Shown here: one piece after another, positions 1 through 12,400 of the stretch
Layout of the letters: each line of letters starts with the position of its first letter
Position numbering within the stretch: the first letter of the stretch is position 1
DNA from: Histoplasma ohiense
Taxonomy: Eukaryota; Ascomycota; Eurotiomycetes; Onygenales; Ajellomycetaceae
DNA: 64,000 nt
Direction of reading: 5' to 3'
NCBI GenBank assembly: GCA_017607445.1
Contig: JAEVHH010000003.1
Location: forward strand, 124,001-188,000
Notes under the pieces: generated by a model
Seen by the model: the letters and a program-made list of their open reading frames with translations, nothing else
Told to the model about the DNA's origin: nothing
Databases searched by the model: none
Position numbers and translations under genes: made by a program

Positions 1-117
1 CAGTTGTAACCATTTTTTCATTCTTTGCAAGTTGAATATCATGAACTACAGAGAGAACCGCATCAATTGCTGAGTTTTGCTTTCTACTTCCCATTTGATC
101 ATCATATAATAGATCAG
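1..117 (-). pseudogene. LINE-1 reverse transcriptase fragment (edge of a further tandem unit)
   Basis: Minus-strand piece of the LINE-1 RT domain containing the segment MGSRKQNSAIDAV, which occurs in all other LINE-1 copies here (2577-2771, 5255-5449, 29381-29560). It stops at 117, where the (TTA)n tail of the neighbouring unit begins, exactly as at 2794 and 5472. It therefore belongs to another unit of the same tandem array, cut by the window edge. Confidence 0.85.
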
Positions 118-137
118 TTATTATTATTATTATTATT
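118..137. repeat. (TTA)n LINE-1 tail microsatellite
   Basis: Short TTA tract that is the reverse complement of the LINE-1 3' (AAT)n tail. The same tract recurs at about 2795 and 5473, and in sense orientation just before 29380. It marks the 3' end of each LINE-1 unit. Confidence 0.9.
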
Positions 138-149
138 CTTCAATTATAG

Positions 150-461
150 ATGCATGCAGTCAGTGACTATGACATCTACCTGAAACACTTCAGGATTTTT
201 CAACTCAAGAATAATTTAATATACAAAGACAATTTAAAACATGCATTATCAGAATTCCAGCCCAGAATCAAACAACTATTCAAATTGTTCAATCAAAGAA
301 ATCAAAATCAAAAGAATGTCAGCAAGTCAACACAACTTAGTTTGAAAACAAAAGAAATAAACATTGTAACAGACAGCTTTATTATAATAAGGAAAAGAAA
401 AATCACTGACAACAACTATAACATCAACAAAAAACAAACCAAACTTTTCAAAACAAATTAA
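150..461 (+). other. Antisense open frame in LINE-1 3' UTR (unit 1)
   Basis: A 103-codon frame starting with ATG, antisense to LINE-1, lying between the tail and the end of ORF2. The same frame is present and uninterrupted at 2827-3138 and 5505-5816. The first half is also kept in the divergent chimera copy on the opposite strand (29351 downward), where SDYDIYLK and EFQPRIKQLFKLFN are recognisable. No domain is recognised; it is Lys/Asn-rich. In-frame conservation between diverged copies is suggestive, but few differences exist to test it. Confidence 0.35.
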
Positions 462-579
462 AACTGATCATAAACAACTTAAGAAAGACTTCAAAGTAAG
501 ATGAAAAGAAAGACTAAAAGAAAAATCAAAATAAATCAAATTGAAACTCTGATCTCAATATTTTTAACAGACAATTTAT

Positions 580-2794
580 TCAAACTCTTGTAGCAACATT
601 TGATTCTTTCAAATATTCAATTAAAAACTTATTTCCAGTTTCTGTATTGAATAATAGATTCAAATTTAATTGTTTCAATTCAAACTTCTTTCTCAGTTTC
701 AATCTCAATTCTGAATACTTTGCACAAATTAACAGAAGATGCTCTGAATTTTCATATAACTGACAATCTAAACATAGACTACTTAAATCATCTCTAAACT
801 TTATTAAATATGATTTGAAGTAACCATGTCCAAGCTTTAACTGCATTATTGTAGCAAAAGTTTCTTTTTACACTTTATTGAACAAGTCTTCCACTTTGAC
901 TTTGTTTCAAATCTGAAGTAATGCACACTTTTTCTTTGCATAAGTCAGATATCTTGCCATTTTTGCAAGCATGATTCTCTTATTTTTCTCTTAATAAAAG
1001 CTCATGTTACAATTCTTTGAAAGCAGACTTCTAATTCAGTTGCTTTTTTTGCAGCTCTATCAGCCATTTCATTGTCATATATACCCATGTGAGCAGACAC
1101 CCAGTGAAGATGAATAGAATAATTGAATGAGATTTTTCTTTGAATATTTTGAAGACTTTTCAAAATCAGCTCTAGCATTGACTGTCCACTGCTGATTTTA
1201 TTACTTTGAAATCTTTTAAACTCTGCTTGACTATCAGAGAATATTCAAATATGCTCAAATCTTTTCCATTGTTCAATCTTCATTTCAATCAATTTGAAAG
1301 CTCTTGAAATTGCAAATAATTCAGCATTAAAAACTTCTGACTCTTTTCCAATTTGCCAAGAATCAAGAATATAGTTTTTATCATTTTCTGAATATGCTAT
1401 TCCAGCTCCAAGATTGCCTGTTGTCTCACATTTTGAGCCATCAGTGTATATAAGAATTGCTTTATTTTTCATTTGTTTCAAAAGCTTTAAATGTTCTTGA
1501 GTCTGATCTTCTTTTGAAAGTTGACTAATGTTTAAATCAACAAGATTATCAAGACTTTTCTTTCAAGAAGAGAGATTTTCAATAGCTACTCTCTCTACAT
1601 TTAAACTAGAGAAACAGTTCTTAATCATTGAGTAAATTCTAAATAACTGAGATGGTATTCTTCTTCTTTGTAAAAAACTTGAATTTTCAGATAAATCAGT
1701 CTCATTTCAATCAAGATAAAGTTCCCAATCTAATTCTAATCCATTTGACTCATTTGAAAAAGAACTTGAAACTCTCTTTCTAATAGAATGATGTGAATAT
1801 AGCTTCATAATTCTGAGAGTATAATTCATACAGATTTTATCAAATCTCACTTGTGGTGGAGAAATAGAGGCTTCAATTTTCATAGCTTTAATTGAAGTAG
1901 TTTTGAATACTTCTAGAATCTTTCTTAAAGCTGAGTTTTGAAGTTTTTGAAACCTTTCTATAAAGTGTTTTTGATCTCTCCACCACACCTGAACTGCATA
2001 ATCTGAAACAGAGGTCACATAGACAATATATAATTGTCTCATTGCTTGAAATATCAGACCTCTTTCAGTATTTGAAAGCCTCAATATACTGTTTAAAATT
2101 CTTTCAGCATTTGCAGTTTTTATTTACACATGAGATTTAAAATTCAATTGAGAATCTAATCAGACACCAAGTCATCTGACTGAGTTTTTAGATTTAATTG
2201 AATGATTTAACAGCTTAACTTCAGTATCTTTTTCTCTGAAATTTGGATAAAAATGAATTAATTCAGTTTCATCCATATCAAAAACAATGTTTTTTGATTT
2301 TGCTTTTTCAATCATTTCAGTTGCTGCTTGCTCAATCAAATTGCAGTTATTCACAATTGACTCTGAGCTTACAACTAGGTCTAAATCATCCACATAGCTT
2401 GAAGTTCTCACCATAATTGCCATTTGTCTATCAATAAATAGAAACTTGACAAATATAGCAAACAAAATGAGTGAGACTGAGGAACTCTGAGGAACTTCTA
2501 TCTCAATATCTGTTATATCTTGTCTCATTCCATCAAAAAGCAACTGAATAGTTCTTTTTGATATGAAACAGATAACTCACTTAATGAGAGACTTTGGCAT
2601 TCTCAGTTCTATCAAAGTATTGATCATTTGAGAAAGTGAAACACAATCAAATGCATCTTTTATATCAATAAACATTGCAGTTGTAACCATTTTTTCATTC
2701 TTTGCAAGTTGAATATCATGAACTACAGAGAAAACCGCATCAATTGCTGAGTTTTGCTTTCTACTTCCCATTTGATCATCATATAATAGATCAG
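580..2794 (-). pseudogene. LINE-1 ORF2 fragment: RT, RNase H and C-terminal Cys/His region (unit 1)
   Basis: Remnant of the fungal Tad/I-type LINE polyprotein. Visible on the minus strand are RT motifs (DIKDAFDCVS near 2660, then YVDD in TSSYVDDLDL near 2395), the thumb region with QNSALRKILEVFKTT near 1920, and RNase H with YTDGS near 1445 and NAELFA near 1330. The C-terminal Cys/His region ends at NVATRV (580). The frame is broken by TGA codons, several replacing Trp TGG of the open copy at 27477-28970 (for example HIWIFSD becomes HI-stop-IFSD at 1245), and by a 1-nt deletion near 858. Non-functional; family assignment is firm. Confidence 0.9.
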
Positions 2795-2826
2795 TTATTA
2801 TTATTATTATTATTCTTCAATTATAG

Positions 2827-3138
2827 ATGCATGCAGTCAGTGACTATGACATCTACCTGAAACACTTCAGGATTTTTCAACTCAAGAATAATTTAATATA
2901 CAAAGACAATTTAAAACATGCATTATCGGAATTCCAGCCCAGAATCAAACAACTATTCAAATTGTTCAATCAAAGAAATCAAAATCAAAAGAATGTCAGC
3001 AAGTCAACACAACTTAGTTTGAAAACAAAAGAAATAAACATTGTAACAGACAGCTTTATTATAATAAGGAAAAGAAAAATCACTGACAACAACTATAACA
3101 TCAACAAAAAACAAACCAAACTTTTCAAAACAAATTAA
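2827..3138 (+). other. Antisense open frame in LINE-1 3' UTR (unit 2)
   Basis: Second copy of the 103-codon antisense frame; identical translation to the one at 150-461. Confidence 0.35.
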
Positions 3139-3256
3139 AACTGATCATAAACAACTTAAGAAAGACTTCAAAGTAAGATGAAAAGAAAGACTAAAAGAAA
3201 AATCAAAATAAATCAAATTGAAACTCTGATCTCAATATTTTTAACAGACAATTTAT

Positions 3257-5472
3257 TCAAACTCTTGTAGCAACATTTGATTCTTTCAAATATTCAATTA
3301 AAAACTTATTTCCAGTTTCTGTATTGAATAATAGATTCAAATTTAATTGTTTCAATTCAAACTTCTTTCTCAGTTTCAATCTCAATTCTGAATACTTTGC
3401 ACAAATTAACAGAAGATGCTCTGAATTTTCATATAACTGACAATCTAAACATAGACTACTTAAATCATCTCTAAACTTTATTAAATATGATTTGAAGTAA
3501 CCATGTCCAAGCTTTAACTGCATTATTGTAGCAAAAAGTTTCTTTTTACACTTTATTGAACAAGTCTTCCACTTTGACTTTGTTTCAAATCTGAAGTAAT
3601 GCACACTTTTTCTTTGCATAAGTCAGATATCTTGCCATTTTTGCAAGCATGATTCTCTTATTTTTCTCTTAATAAAAGCTCATGTTACAATTCTTTGAAA
3701 GCAGACTTCTAATTCAGTTGCTTTTTTTGCAGCTCTATCAGCCATTTCATTGTCATATATACCCATGTGAGCAGACACCCAGTGAAGATGAATAGAATAA
3801 TTGAATGAGATTTTTCTTTGAATATTTTGAAGACTTTTCAAAATCAGCTCTAGCATTGACTGTCCACTGCTGATTTTATTACTTTGAAATCTTTTAAACT
3901 CTGCTTGACTATCAGAGAATATTCAAATATGCTCAAATCTTTTCCATTGTTCAATCTTCATTTCAATCAATTTGAAAGCTCTTGAAATTGCAAATAATTC
4001 AGCATTAAAAACTTCTGACTCTTTTCCAATTTGCCAAGAATCAAGAATATAGTTTTTATCATTTTCTGAATATGCTATTCCAGCTCCAAGATTGCCTGTT
4101 GTCTCACATTTTGAGCCATCAGTGTATATAAGAATTGCTTTATTTTTCATTTGTTTCAAAAGCTTTAAATGTTCTTGAGTCTGATCTTCTTTTGAAAGTT
4201 GACTAATGTTTAAATCAACAAGATTATCAAGACTTTTCTTTCAAGAAGAGAGATTTTCAATAGCTACTCTCTCTACATTTAAACTAGAGAAACAGTTCTT
4301 AATCATTGAGTAAATTCTAAATAACTGAGATGGTATTCTTCTTCTTTGTAAAAAACTTGAATTTTCAGATAAATCAGTCTCATTTCAATCAAGATAAAGT
4401 TCCCAATCTAATTCTAATCCATTTGACTCATTTGAAAAAGAACTTGAAACTCTCTTTCTAATAGAATGATGTGAATATAGCTTCATAATTCTGAGAGTAT
4501 AATTCATACAGATTTTATCAAATCTCACTTGTGGTGGAGAAATAGAGGCTTCAATTTTCATAGCTTTAATTGAAGTAGTTTTGAATACTTCTAGAATCTT
4601 TCTTAAAGCTGAGTTTTGAAGTTTTTGAAACCTTTCTATAAAGTGTTTTTGATCTCTCCACCACACCTGAACTGCATAATCTGAAACAGAGGTCACATAG
4701 ACAATATATAATTGTCTCATTGCTTGAAATATCAGACCTCTTTCAGTATTTGAAAGCCTCAATATACTGTTTAAAATTCTTTCAGCATTTGCAGTTTTTA
4801 TTTACACATGAGATTTAAAATTCAATTGAGAATCTAATCAGACACCAAGTCATCTGACTGAGTTTTTAGATTTAATTGAATGATTTAACAGCTTAACTTC
4901 AGTATCTTTTTCTCTGAAATTTGGATAAAAATGAATTAATTCAGTTTCATCCATATCAAAAACAATGTTTTTTGATTTTGCTTTTTCAATCATTTCAGTT
5001 GCTGCTTGCTCAATCAAATTGCAGTTATTCACAATTGACTCTGAGCTTACAACTAGGTCTAAATCATCCACATAGCTTGAAGTTCTCACCATAATTGCCA
5101 TTTGTCTATCAATAAATAGAAACTTGACAAATATAGCAAACAAAATGAGTGAGACTGAGGAACTCTGAGGAACTTCTATCTCAATATCTGTTATATCTTG
5201 TCTCATTCCATCAAAAAGCAACTGAATAGTTCTTTTTGATATGAAACAGATAACTCACTTAATGAGAGACTTTGGCATTCTCAGTTCTATCAAAGTATTG
5301 ATCATTTGAGAAAGTGAAACACAATCAAATGCATCTTTTATATCAATAAACATTGCAGTTGTAACCATTTTTTCATTCTTTGCAAGTTGAATATCATGAA
5401 CTACAGAGAAAACCGCATCAATTGCTGAGTTTTGCTTTCTACTTCCCATTTGATCATCATATAATAGATCAG
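3257..5472 (-). pseudogene. LINE-1 ORF2 fragment (unit 2)
   Basis: Same protein content as unit 1: RT with YVDD, thumb, RNase H (YTDGS, NAELFA) and the C-terminal Cys/His region. The 3' part (3257-3619) is open across the position where unit 1 has lost one A, so the original frame QRKSVHYFRFETKSKWKTCS is readable. TGA codons break the rest, at the same positions as in unit 1. Confidence 0.9.
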
Positions 5473-5504
5473 TTATTATTATTATTATTATTCTTCAATT
5501 ATAG

Positions 5505-5816
5505 ATGCATGCAGTCAGTGACTATGACATCTACCTGAAACACTTCAGGATTTTTCAACTCAAGAATAATTTAATATACAAAGACAATTTAAAACATGCA
5601 TTATCAGAATTCCAGCCCAGAATCAAACAACTATTCAAATTGTTCAATCAAAGAAATCAAAATCAAAAGAATGTCAGCAAGTCAACACAACTTAGTTTGA
5701 AAACAAAAGAAATAAACATTGTAACAGACAGCTTTATTATAATAAGGAAAAGAAAAATCACTGACAACAACTATAACATCAACAAAAAACAAACCAAACT
5801 TTTCAAAACAAATTAA
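5505..5816 (+). other. Antisense open frame in LINE-1 3' UTR (long copy)
   Basis: Third uninterrupted copy of the 103-codon antisense frame beside the LINE tail; translation identical to the other two. Confidence 0.35.
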
Positions 5817-5934
5817 AACTGATCATAAACAACTTAAGAAAGACTTCAAAGTAAGATGAAAAGAAAGACTAAAAGAAAAATCAAAATAAATCAAATTGAA
5901 ACTCTGATCTCAATATTTTTAACAGACAATTTAT

Positions 5935-7529
5935 TCAAACTCTTGTAGCAACATTTAATTCTTTCAAATATTCAATTAAAAACTTATTTCCAGTTTCTGT
6001 ATTGAATAATAGATTCAAATTTAATTGTTTCAATTCAAACTTCTTTCTCAGTTTCAATCTCAATTCTAAATACTTTGCACAAAGTAACAGAAGATGCTCT
6101 GAATTTTCATATAACTGACAATCTAAACATAGACTACTTAAATCATCTCTAAACTTTATTAAATATGATTTGAAGTAACCATGTCCAAGCTTTAACTGCA
6201 TTATTGTAGCAAAAAGTTTCTTTTTACACTTTATTGAACAAGTCTTCCACTTTGACTTTGTTTCAAATCTGAAGTAATGCACACTTTTTCTTTGCATAAG
6301 TTAGATATCTTGCCATTTTTGCAAGCATGATTCTCTTATTTTTCTCTTAATAAAAGCTCATGTTACAATTCTTTGAAAGCAGACTTCTAATTCAGTTGCT
6401 TTTTTTGCAGCTCTATCAGCCATTTCATTGTCATATATACCCATGTGAGCAGACACCCAGTGAAGATGAATAGAATAATTAAATGAGATTTTTCTTTGAA
6501 TATTTTGAAGACTTTTCAAAATCAGCTCTAGCATTGACTGTCCACTGCTGATTTTATTACTTTGAAATCTTTTAAACTCTGCTTGACTATCAGAGAATAT
6601 TCAAATATGCTCAAATCTTTTCCATTGTTCAATCTTCATTTCAATCAATTTGAAAGCTCTTGAAATTGCAAATAATTCAGCATTAAAAACTTCTGACTCT
6701 TTTCCAATTTGCCAAGAATCAAGAATATAGTTTTTATCATTTTCTGAATATACTATTCCAGCTCCAAGATTGCCTGTTTTCTCACATTTTGAGTCATCAG
6801 TGTATATAAGAATTGCTTTATTTTTTATTTGTTTCAAAAGCTTTAAATGTTCTTGAGTCTGATCTTCTTTTGAAAGTTGACTAACATTTAAATCAACAAG
6901 ATTATCAAGATTTTTCTTTCAAGAAGAGAGATTTTCAATAGCTATTCTCTCTACATTTAAACTAGAGAAACAGTTCTTAATCATTGAGCAAATTCTAAAT
7001 AGCTGAGATGGTATTCTTCTTCTTTGTAAAGAACTTGAATTTTCAGATAAATCAGTTTCATTTCAATCAAGATAAAGTTCCCAATCTAATTCTAATCCAT
7101 TTGATTCATTTGAAAAAGAACTTGAAACTCTCTTTCTAATAGAATGATATGAATATAGCTTCATAATTCTGAGAGTATAATTCATACAGATTTTATCAAA
7201 TCTCACTTGTGGTGGAGAAATAGAGGCTTCAATTTCCATAGCTTTAATTGAAGTAGTTTTGAATACTTCTAAGATCTTTCTTAAAGCTAAGTTTTGAAGT
7301 TTTTGAAATCTTTCTATAAAGTGTTTTTTGATCTCTCCACCACACCTGAACTGCATAATCTGAAACAGAGGTCACACAGGCAATATATAATTGTCTCATT
7401 ACTTGAAATATCAGACCTCTTTCAGTATTTGAAAGTCTCAATATACTGTTTAAAATTCTTTCAGCATTTGCAGTTTTTATTTGCATATGAGATTTAAAAT
7501 TCAATTGAGAATCTAATCAAACACCAAGC
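5935..7529 (-). pseudogene. LINE-1 ORF2 C-terminal part (long copy)
   Basis: RNase H and Cys/His C-terminal region of LINE-1 in the long copy, with the RT thumb (ALRKILEVFKTTSIKAMEIE) up to LDSQLNFKSH near 7500. An extra T near 7326 shifts the frame, and TGA codons and a YTDDS change in RNase H make it inactive. The remaining N-terminal sequence lies in segments at 14216, 20327, 29394, 37726 and 45299. Confidence 0.9.
7518..7529. repeat. Target-site duplication of LINE-2 A (left)
   Basis: CAAACACCAAGC, identical to 14216-14227. The native LINE-1 target in unit 1 (near 2158) has the sequence once. Confidence 0.9.
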
Positions 7530-7709
7530 AAAACATCTTCTCAACTGTCCTCACATGTCATCTCATCCTTACAACTACCCACGAACGTAGAGGTACATTT
7601 GAATTTTCCATTTTCTAACTGTTTTTCATATAATTTTAACCCTTCAACTCATTCAACATCATTGCACACCCTCTGCAGTTACTCTACATATGTGTACTGC
7701 ACAGATTGA

Positions 7710-9470
7710 ATGATCATGAAGCTCTCAACATCCTTTCATTCACTCAAGAACATCAACACAGCCTACATCAGATCACTGAAGTCAGAGTCATCAGCCAATT
7801 TTATTACTGAAAAGACTGACAAAAGATAGAGAAAGACTGTTACAATGTCTTCTTCAGTTCTCAAAGAAGTCAGTGACAGTATCTTCACAGTCATCTCTCA
7901 GTTACAGAAACAGTTTGAGAAGACTCAACAGCAACAAAATCTGCAGCAGAAGACTCTCATCAGATTGATAAAAACTCTGAATAGTTGAGTTGAGAAGAAG
8001 AAACAGTCAGTCAGTCAGAACTTTGCTCAAGTCTTCTGTGAAAGATTCATCACATATATGACAGCAGATCTAAGTGCAGCATCAACTCTGAGAGAGAGTA
8101 TTGTCTCAGATACTCATTCACAGTCAAATTCAGTGAAGACAACTGTAAAAGAGCTGACTATCTAAATGAATATTATATAGAAGAGGAAAAATTCTGCTCT
8201 CTCTGAAGCTATTTCTGTCAAGACTGCAGCTTTCTCAGCTGACAGAGCTAGTGAAGCCAGTCTGTAGCTCAAGAACATCAGTCAGTCAAGAAGTCTCACA
8301 GAGAACACAAAACAGCAGAAAAACTTATGAATTCTCATCATTCTTCAGTCAGAGAAACAAATCACTCAGCTGCAGTCATATACTGTGCAGCAGACAATCA
8401 TTGTAAACATTCAGAGAATGAAAAATATAGCTAATATACTGAAAATGAAGCTCATCAGAACAGATTGAGTGATCACATCAAACAACAGAGATATACACAA
8501 TACTCTGATCACTGAAAAGACAGTGACTACTCTCTGTGAAGTTCTTAACATCACAGAGATTCAGCTATCAGAGTGATGATACAATTATACTGTTTCAGAG
8601 ATCTCAGAATTTGTTCAGAACTGAGAAGAGACAAAAATCCTTATAGATAAAATGATTGAGAGAGAGATTCTAACTCAGACAAAGATAAAATCAGTGAGCT
8701 GTTGATTCTCACAATATGAAGTGAATCTTAAGACAAAGAAGATTATATGAATTGTCTTCTTTCTCATCTCAGTGAAAGACTTCTCACTCTTCAATGTCAG
8801 TGAGAGGATCAGACTCATTGAGAAAAGGCCACTGACAGTGAGATATGACTCAGAATATCAGAGATACTGTCATTCATTAAAGTGTGCACAACTGATGAGA
8901 TGCTTCAACTGCAGCAAGCTCACAAGTCAGTATAAGAGATCAACAAATATGAAGTGTAAGAGAGTATCACAGTATATCAACTACTGTCAACTCTACTCAG
9001 CTGAGCATCAGCACTGCTCTGCTGCATTCAGACACATGAACAGCATTCTCAGACATCTAATTCAAAAGAAGCTAGCAGCTGTCCATCATCTTGATGATAG
9101 ATATCACAGAAATGCTCAGAAATAGCAATCATCATCAACATAGCTAGTATCAATGATCACAGTAGTGATATCTATATCATTCACTCAATCAACTCAGTCA
9201 ACACAGCTCATCAAGCTAGCATCTCACAAGCAGATGACTATTCAGAACTTCATCAGTGAAAAGAATATCATCTGACAAATGACTTACATCAGACAACACT
9301 CAGCTCACACAGCAGAGCAGCAGCACAGTCAAACAGTCAAAAAACAGTCTAATCTCAGCATACAGACAACAGATCTGAAATTCTTCAATCTCATTTCACA
9401 GATAGACTTTGACAGCAGCTCACTAAATAACTTCTTATACTAGAACACTGACATCAGCAATACAGCTGAT
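7710..9470 (+). pseudogene. LINE-2 A ORF1: nucleic-acid-binding Gag-like protein
   Basis: ORF1 of a Tad-type LINE, expected to bind the element RNA. The start ATG at 7710 is chosen because the frame runs through NINTAYIRSLK, also present in copy B (58344 downward), before the second Met in MSSSVLKEVSDSIF (7845). The N-terminal third is Gln/Ser-rich and likely coiled-coil. The C-terminal part (8772-9125) has Cys/His clusters MRCFNCSK and CQLYSAEHQHC, typical of the paired zinc knuckles of fungal LINE ORF1. Many TGA codons (first at about 7989) break it. The 3' limit is approximate. Confidence 0.8.
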
Positions 9471-9479
9471 ATCACAGAA

Positions 9480-12400
9480 TCAATCAGCAGAAAAATCATT
9501 CTCTGCAGATTTTTTGAGTAAATACAATCAGAGCAGTCTTCTGTCACACAGCAGCTCTACAATTTACTTTCAAACAGAGCTGTAAAATAATCTGTATACA
9601 GAAATCTTACACACACTCTGATATCAAAACTTCTAATCACTCAGCATATGAGTACTTTGTATTCATAGACTGCTGAGATGACACTAATCTGAAGCAGCAA
9701 GAGAAGAAGAGACTCTGAGTCATGATATATATATACAAGAGTTCAAAGATAAGAGCACAGCAATATCAATCTATACAAAACAGAGATCTGCTATAAATCA
9801 GTGTCAATAACTGTCACATTCTCAATGTGTACAGACAGTCTGAGACAGACACAGTCATGAACTATCTGATCAATTTGAATTCATCAGCTCACTGTCTAGT
9901 AGATGAGAATTTCAATGTATAATATAATATCTTTAAATCAGAGATAGTGAATCTGCACTGAGAAGAGAAGCTTGTTCAGTGAATCAGTGAACACAGAATA
10001 AACTTTATGAGAGAGATAGATATTTCAACTCATACAACAGATTATGTAATTGATCTCATTTTCTTCAATATAATCTTTGCTTTCACTTCAGTGTGTTAAG
10101 ATTTACACTGCAGCTCAGATCATCAGTCTATAATTACTATGCTATCAACAATATCTCAGATACAGCAGAGTAGAGCTCAGATTACAATCACAGACTCTCA
10201 GTTGAAACTCTTTACAGATTTTGTCAGAGATCTTATAATGAATATATCTTACTTAGATAGAGTTGAGAATGCAGTATAGTTTGATAATCTGATCTGACAC
10301 TTCACTCAGAATCTTCTAACTGCAGCTCAGACAGTCAATAAGTCAGTGCAATAAAAACAGACTACAGTTTTCTGATGAACAGCAGACTATCAAAGAGCAC
10401 ATCAAGAGCTCATCACTCATCAGACAGAGACTGCAAAGCATCAGTTCAAGAACACAGTGCACAAAATCAAGTGTGTATACTGAAGACAGATGATCAATGA
10501 GATCAGAGATGACAGAAATCTGTATCAAATGATAGTATAGCATAAGCTGAAACTCAATCTCAGAACACTTTCTCTGATGATTGAGAATCAGATCATAGAA
10601 GAGACAGCTATCAAAGCTGAGATATTTCAACAAATCATTCTAAAGTGATACAACTCAGTCAATAATCTGAAGTACAATTCACTGAATAATAAACACTGAA
10701 GTGACATGGAAAACCTGCTCTGAAATTCTCAGATTGAGATAGAGAAGGTAGAGTGCAACATCATTGAAATACAGAGTATCTCTTCAGACACAGATGAAAT
10801 CACAGTGTGGCTGCTTAAAATATACTGACAGTATATATCTCTCTTTATACAGCAGCTATACAACTGCTGTCTTCAGCTCTGCCACTTCTCACAAATCTGA
10901 AAGCTGACAGAAATGATAATGATATTCAAAATAGATAAGAGAAACAGAAGCTCAGTTCACTTCTGAAGATTCATTATTCTTCTCTCAGTAATCTTCAAAG
11001 AGCTGAAACACATCATTGTAAGACAACTGATGTATATAGCACTCATTTATAATGTGATCAGTCTGCAGTATGAAGAAGTGCTGTTCAGACAATCTGCAAT
11101 AAATCTGATAGCTGCTTTCACTCATAAGATGAAGACAGTCTTCACACAAAACAAGAAGATATTCATGATCACAATGAATGTGCAGAGTGTCTTTGATACT
11201 GTGCTGTATAGACAGCTACTTCAGCAGATGACACAATAGAGATGATCATACAAACTGCTATAACTCATCAACAGCTTTCTCATCAAATGCAGAGCTCAGA
11301 TTCAGCTGAAGAGAATCATCACAGTAATATATTAGATGCAATATAATATATTATAGAAGTTTTCTCTATCATCAATACTGTTTCTTCTATATCTGACAGA
11401 GCTGCTGTAACAGAATCTGAAATTATGCTTTGACTATACAGATAATCTGAACATTTGACAGGCTATATACTTACTTAACAACAATACTACTCTTCTCAGT
11501 CATGATATACAGAGTATTCTGAGATGAAAGAAGACAAATAAAATGATCTTCACATCAAAGAAACTTGAGATAATTCATCTCACAAGAAAGTGATATAATG
11601 AAGCACTATCAGTGATTGTGTCAGAGAATTTAATCATACACTCTGTCACTGTCTCAGCTGAATAGAAGTCAGTACTTTACTGACTGAGTATATATTTTGA
11701 CAGAAGACTCATCTGAAGATCATATGTCTCTGTCTGAGTAAAGAAGATAAGAGCTGTGACTCAGTATATCTGAAGTTTAGAAAAGATCAGAGATAAGCTT
11801 TCAGCAGATGCTCTGTGAAAAACAGTTATCATCTGCATGATTTTCTTGTTGCTCTATAGCACAGAGATCTGATACAGTGGCTGTATGCAGTCAGCAAAAC
11901 ACACAGATAGAAATGAGAAGATCAGCTTCTGTCTGAAATAATATATAAGAACAGTTGAGAAGGTGTTTGTCATAGCAATCAGAGAAGTTCTTTCAGTTTT
12001 TCATACAATACTTATTACAATTCTATATCAGAATGCTGAGCTTTCATCAGCAATGATAGCTCTGAAGAAGATCAAAATATATTTCACAACAAGACTTCAG
12101 ATGATAAATAAAAGACATTCACTGACTTCACAGATAGCTTCTTCAATGATCACACATGAAAGAGAAGCTGAAACTCAGCAGTATTCAAAAATCAAGATTC
12201 AGAGATTGAGAGTACTGCTGTCTGCAGTTAATAGACTCACACTTGTCATTTCATACTACTCAGAAAGATGTGAAACAGACTTCACAGAGAGTGTAGATAA
12301 AAAAAATACTGTTCAGATATTTAAGAAATAATGAGAAAGTCAATCTTCAACAGATCTGTATATTTTCTCAGATGAATCAGAACAGATTCTTGACAACAGC

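Larger units (their letters stand above)
118..2794 (-). mobile_element. LINE-1 tandem unit 1 (5'-truncated non-LTR retrotransposon)
   Basis: A 2677-bp unit: on the minus strand it begins inside the RT domain at YDDQMG, runs through RT, RNase H and the C-terminal Cys/His region, then a 3' UTR ending in an (AAT)n tail (seen as TTA repeats, 118-137). The next unit starts at the same RT base, so tail and truncated 5' end are fused head to tail. Compared with unit 2 it has only a few differences, including one A missing near 858 (hence 2677 rather than 2678 bp) that shifts the frame. Confidence 0.9.
2795..5472 (-). mobile_element. LINE-1 tandem unit 2
   Basis: A 2678-bp unit almost identical to unit 1, with the same truncated 5' end in the RT domain and the same (TTA)n tail at 2795. 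Differences from unit 1 include G for A near 2928 and AAAACC for GAGAACC near 2731. Shared junctions in all units point to duplication of one junction rather than independent retrotranspositions. Confidence 0.9.
5473..7529 (-). mobile_element. LINE-1 long copy, segment 1 (3' end)
   Basis: 3' end of the longer LINE-1 copy: (TTA)n tail, 3' UTR, Cys/His region, RNase H and thumb. It is interrupted at 7529 by LINE-2 A; the flank CAAACACCAAGC is repeated at 14216-14227, where the copy resumes. It is more diverged from units 1 and 2 than they are from each other (for example GAGTCATC for the Gly codon in YTDGS, giving YTDDS). Confidence 0.9.

Noticed and set aside
1..5472. Tandem LINE units as a pure assembly duplication.
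   Set aside because: Units differ by several substitutions and one indel, and the junction differs from the continuous sequence in the long copy; not fully excludable without long reads.
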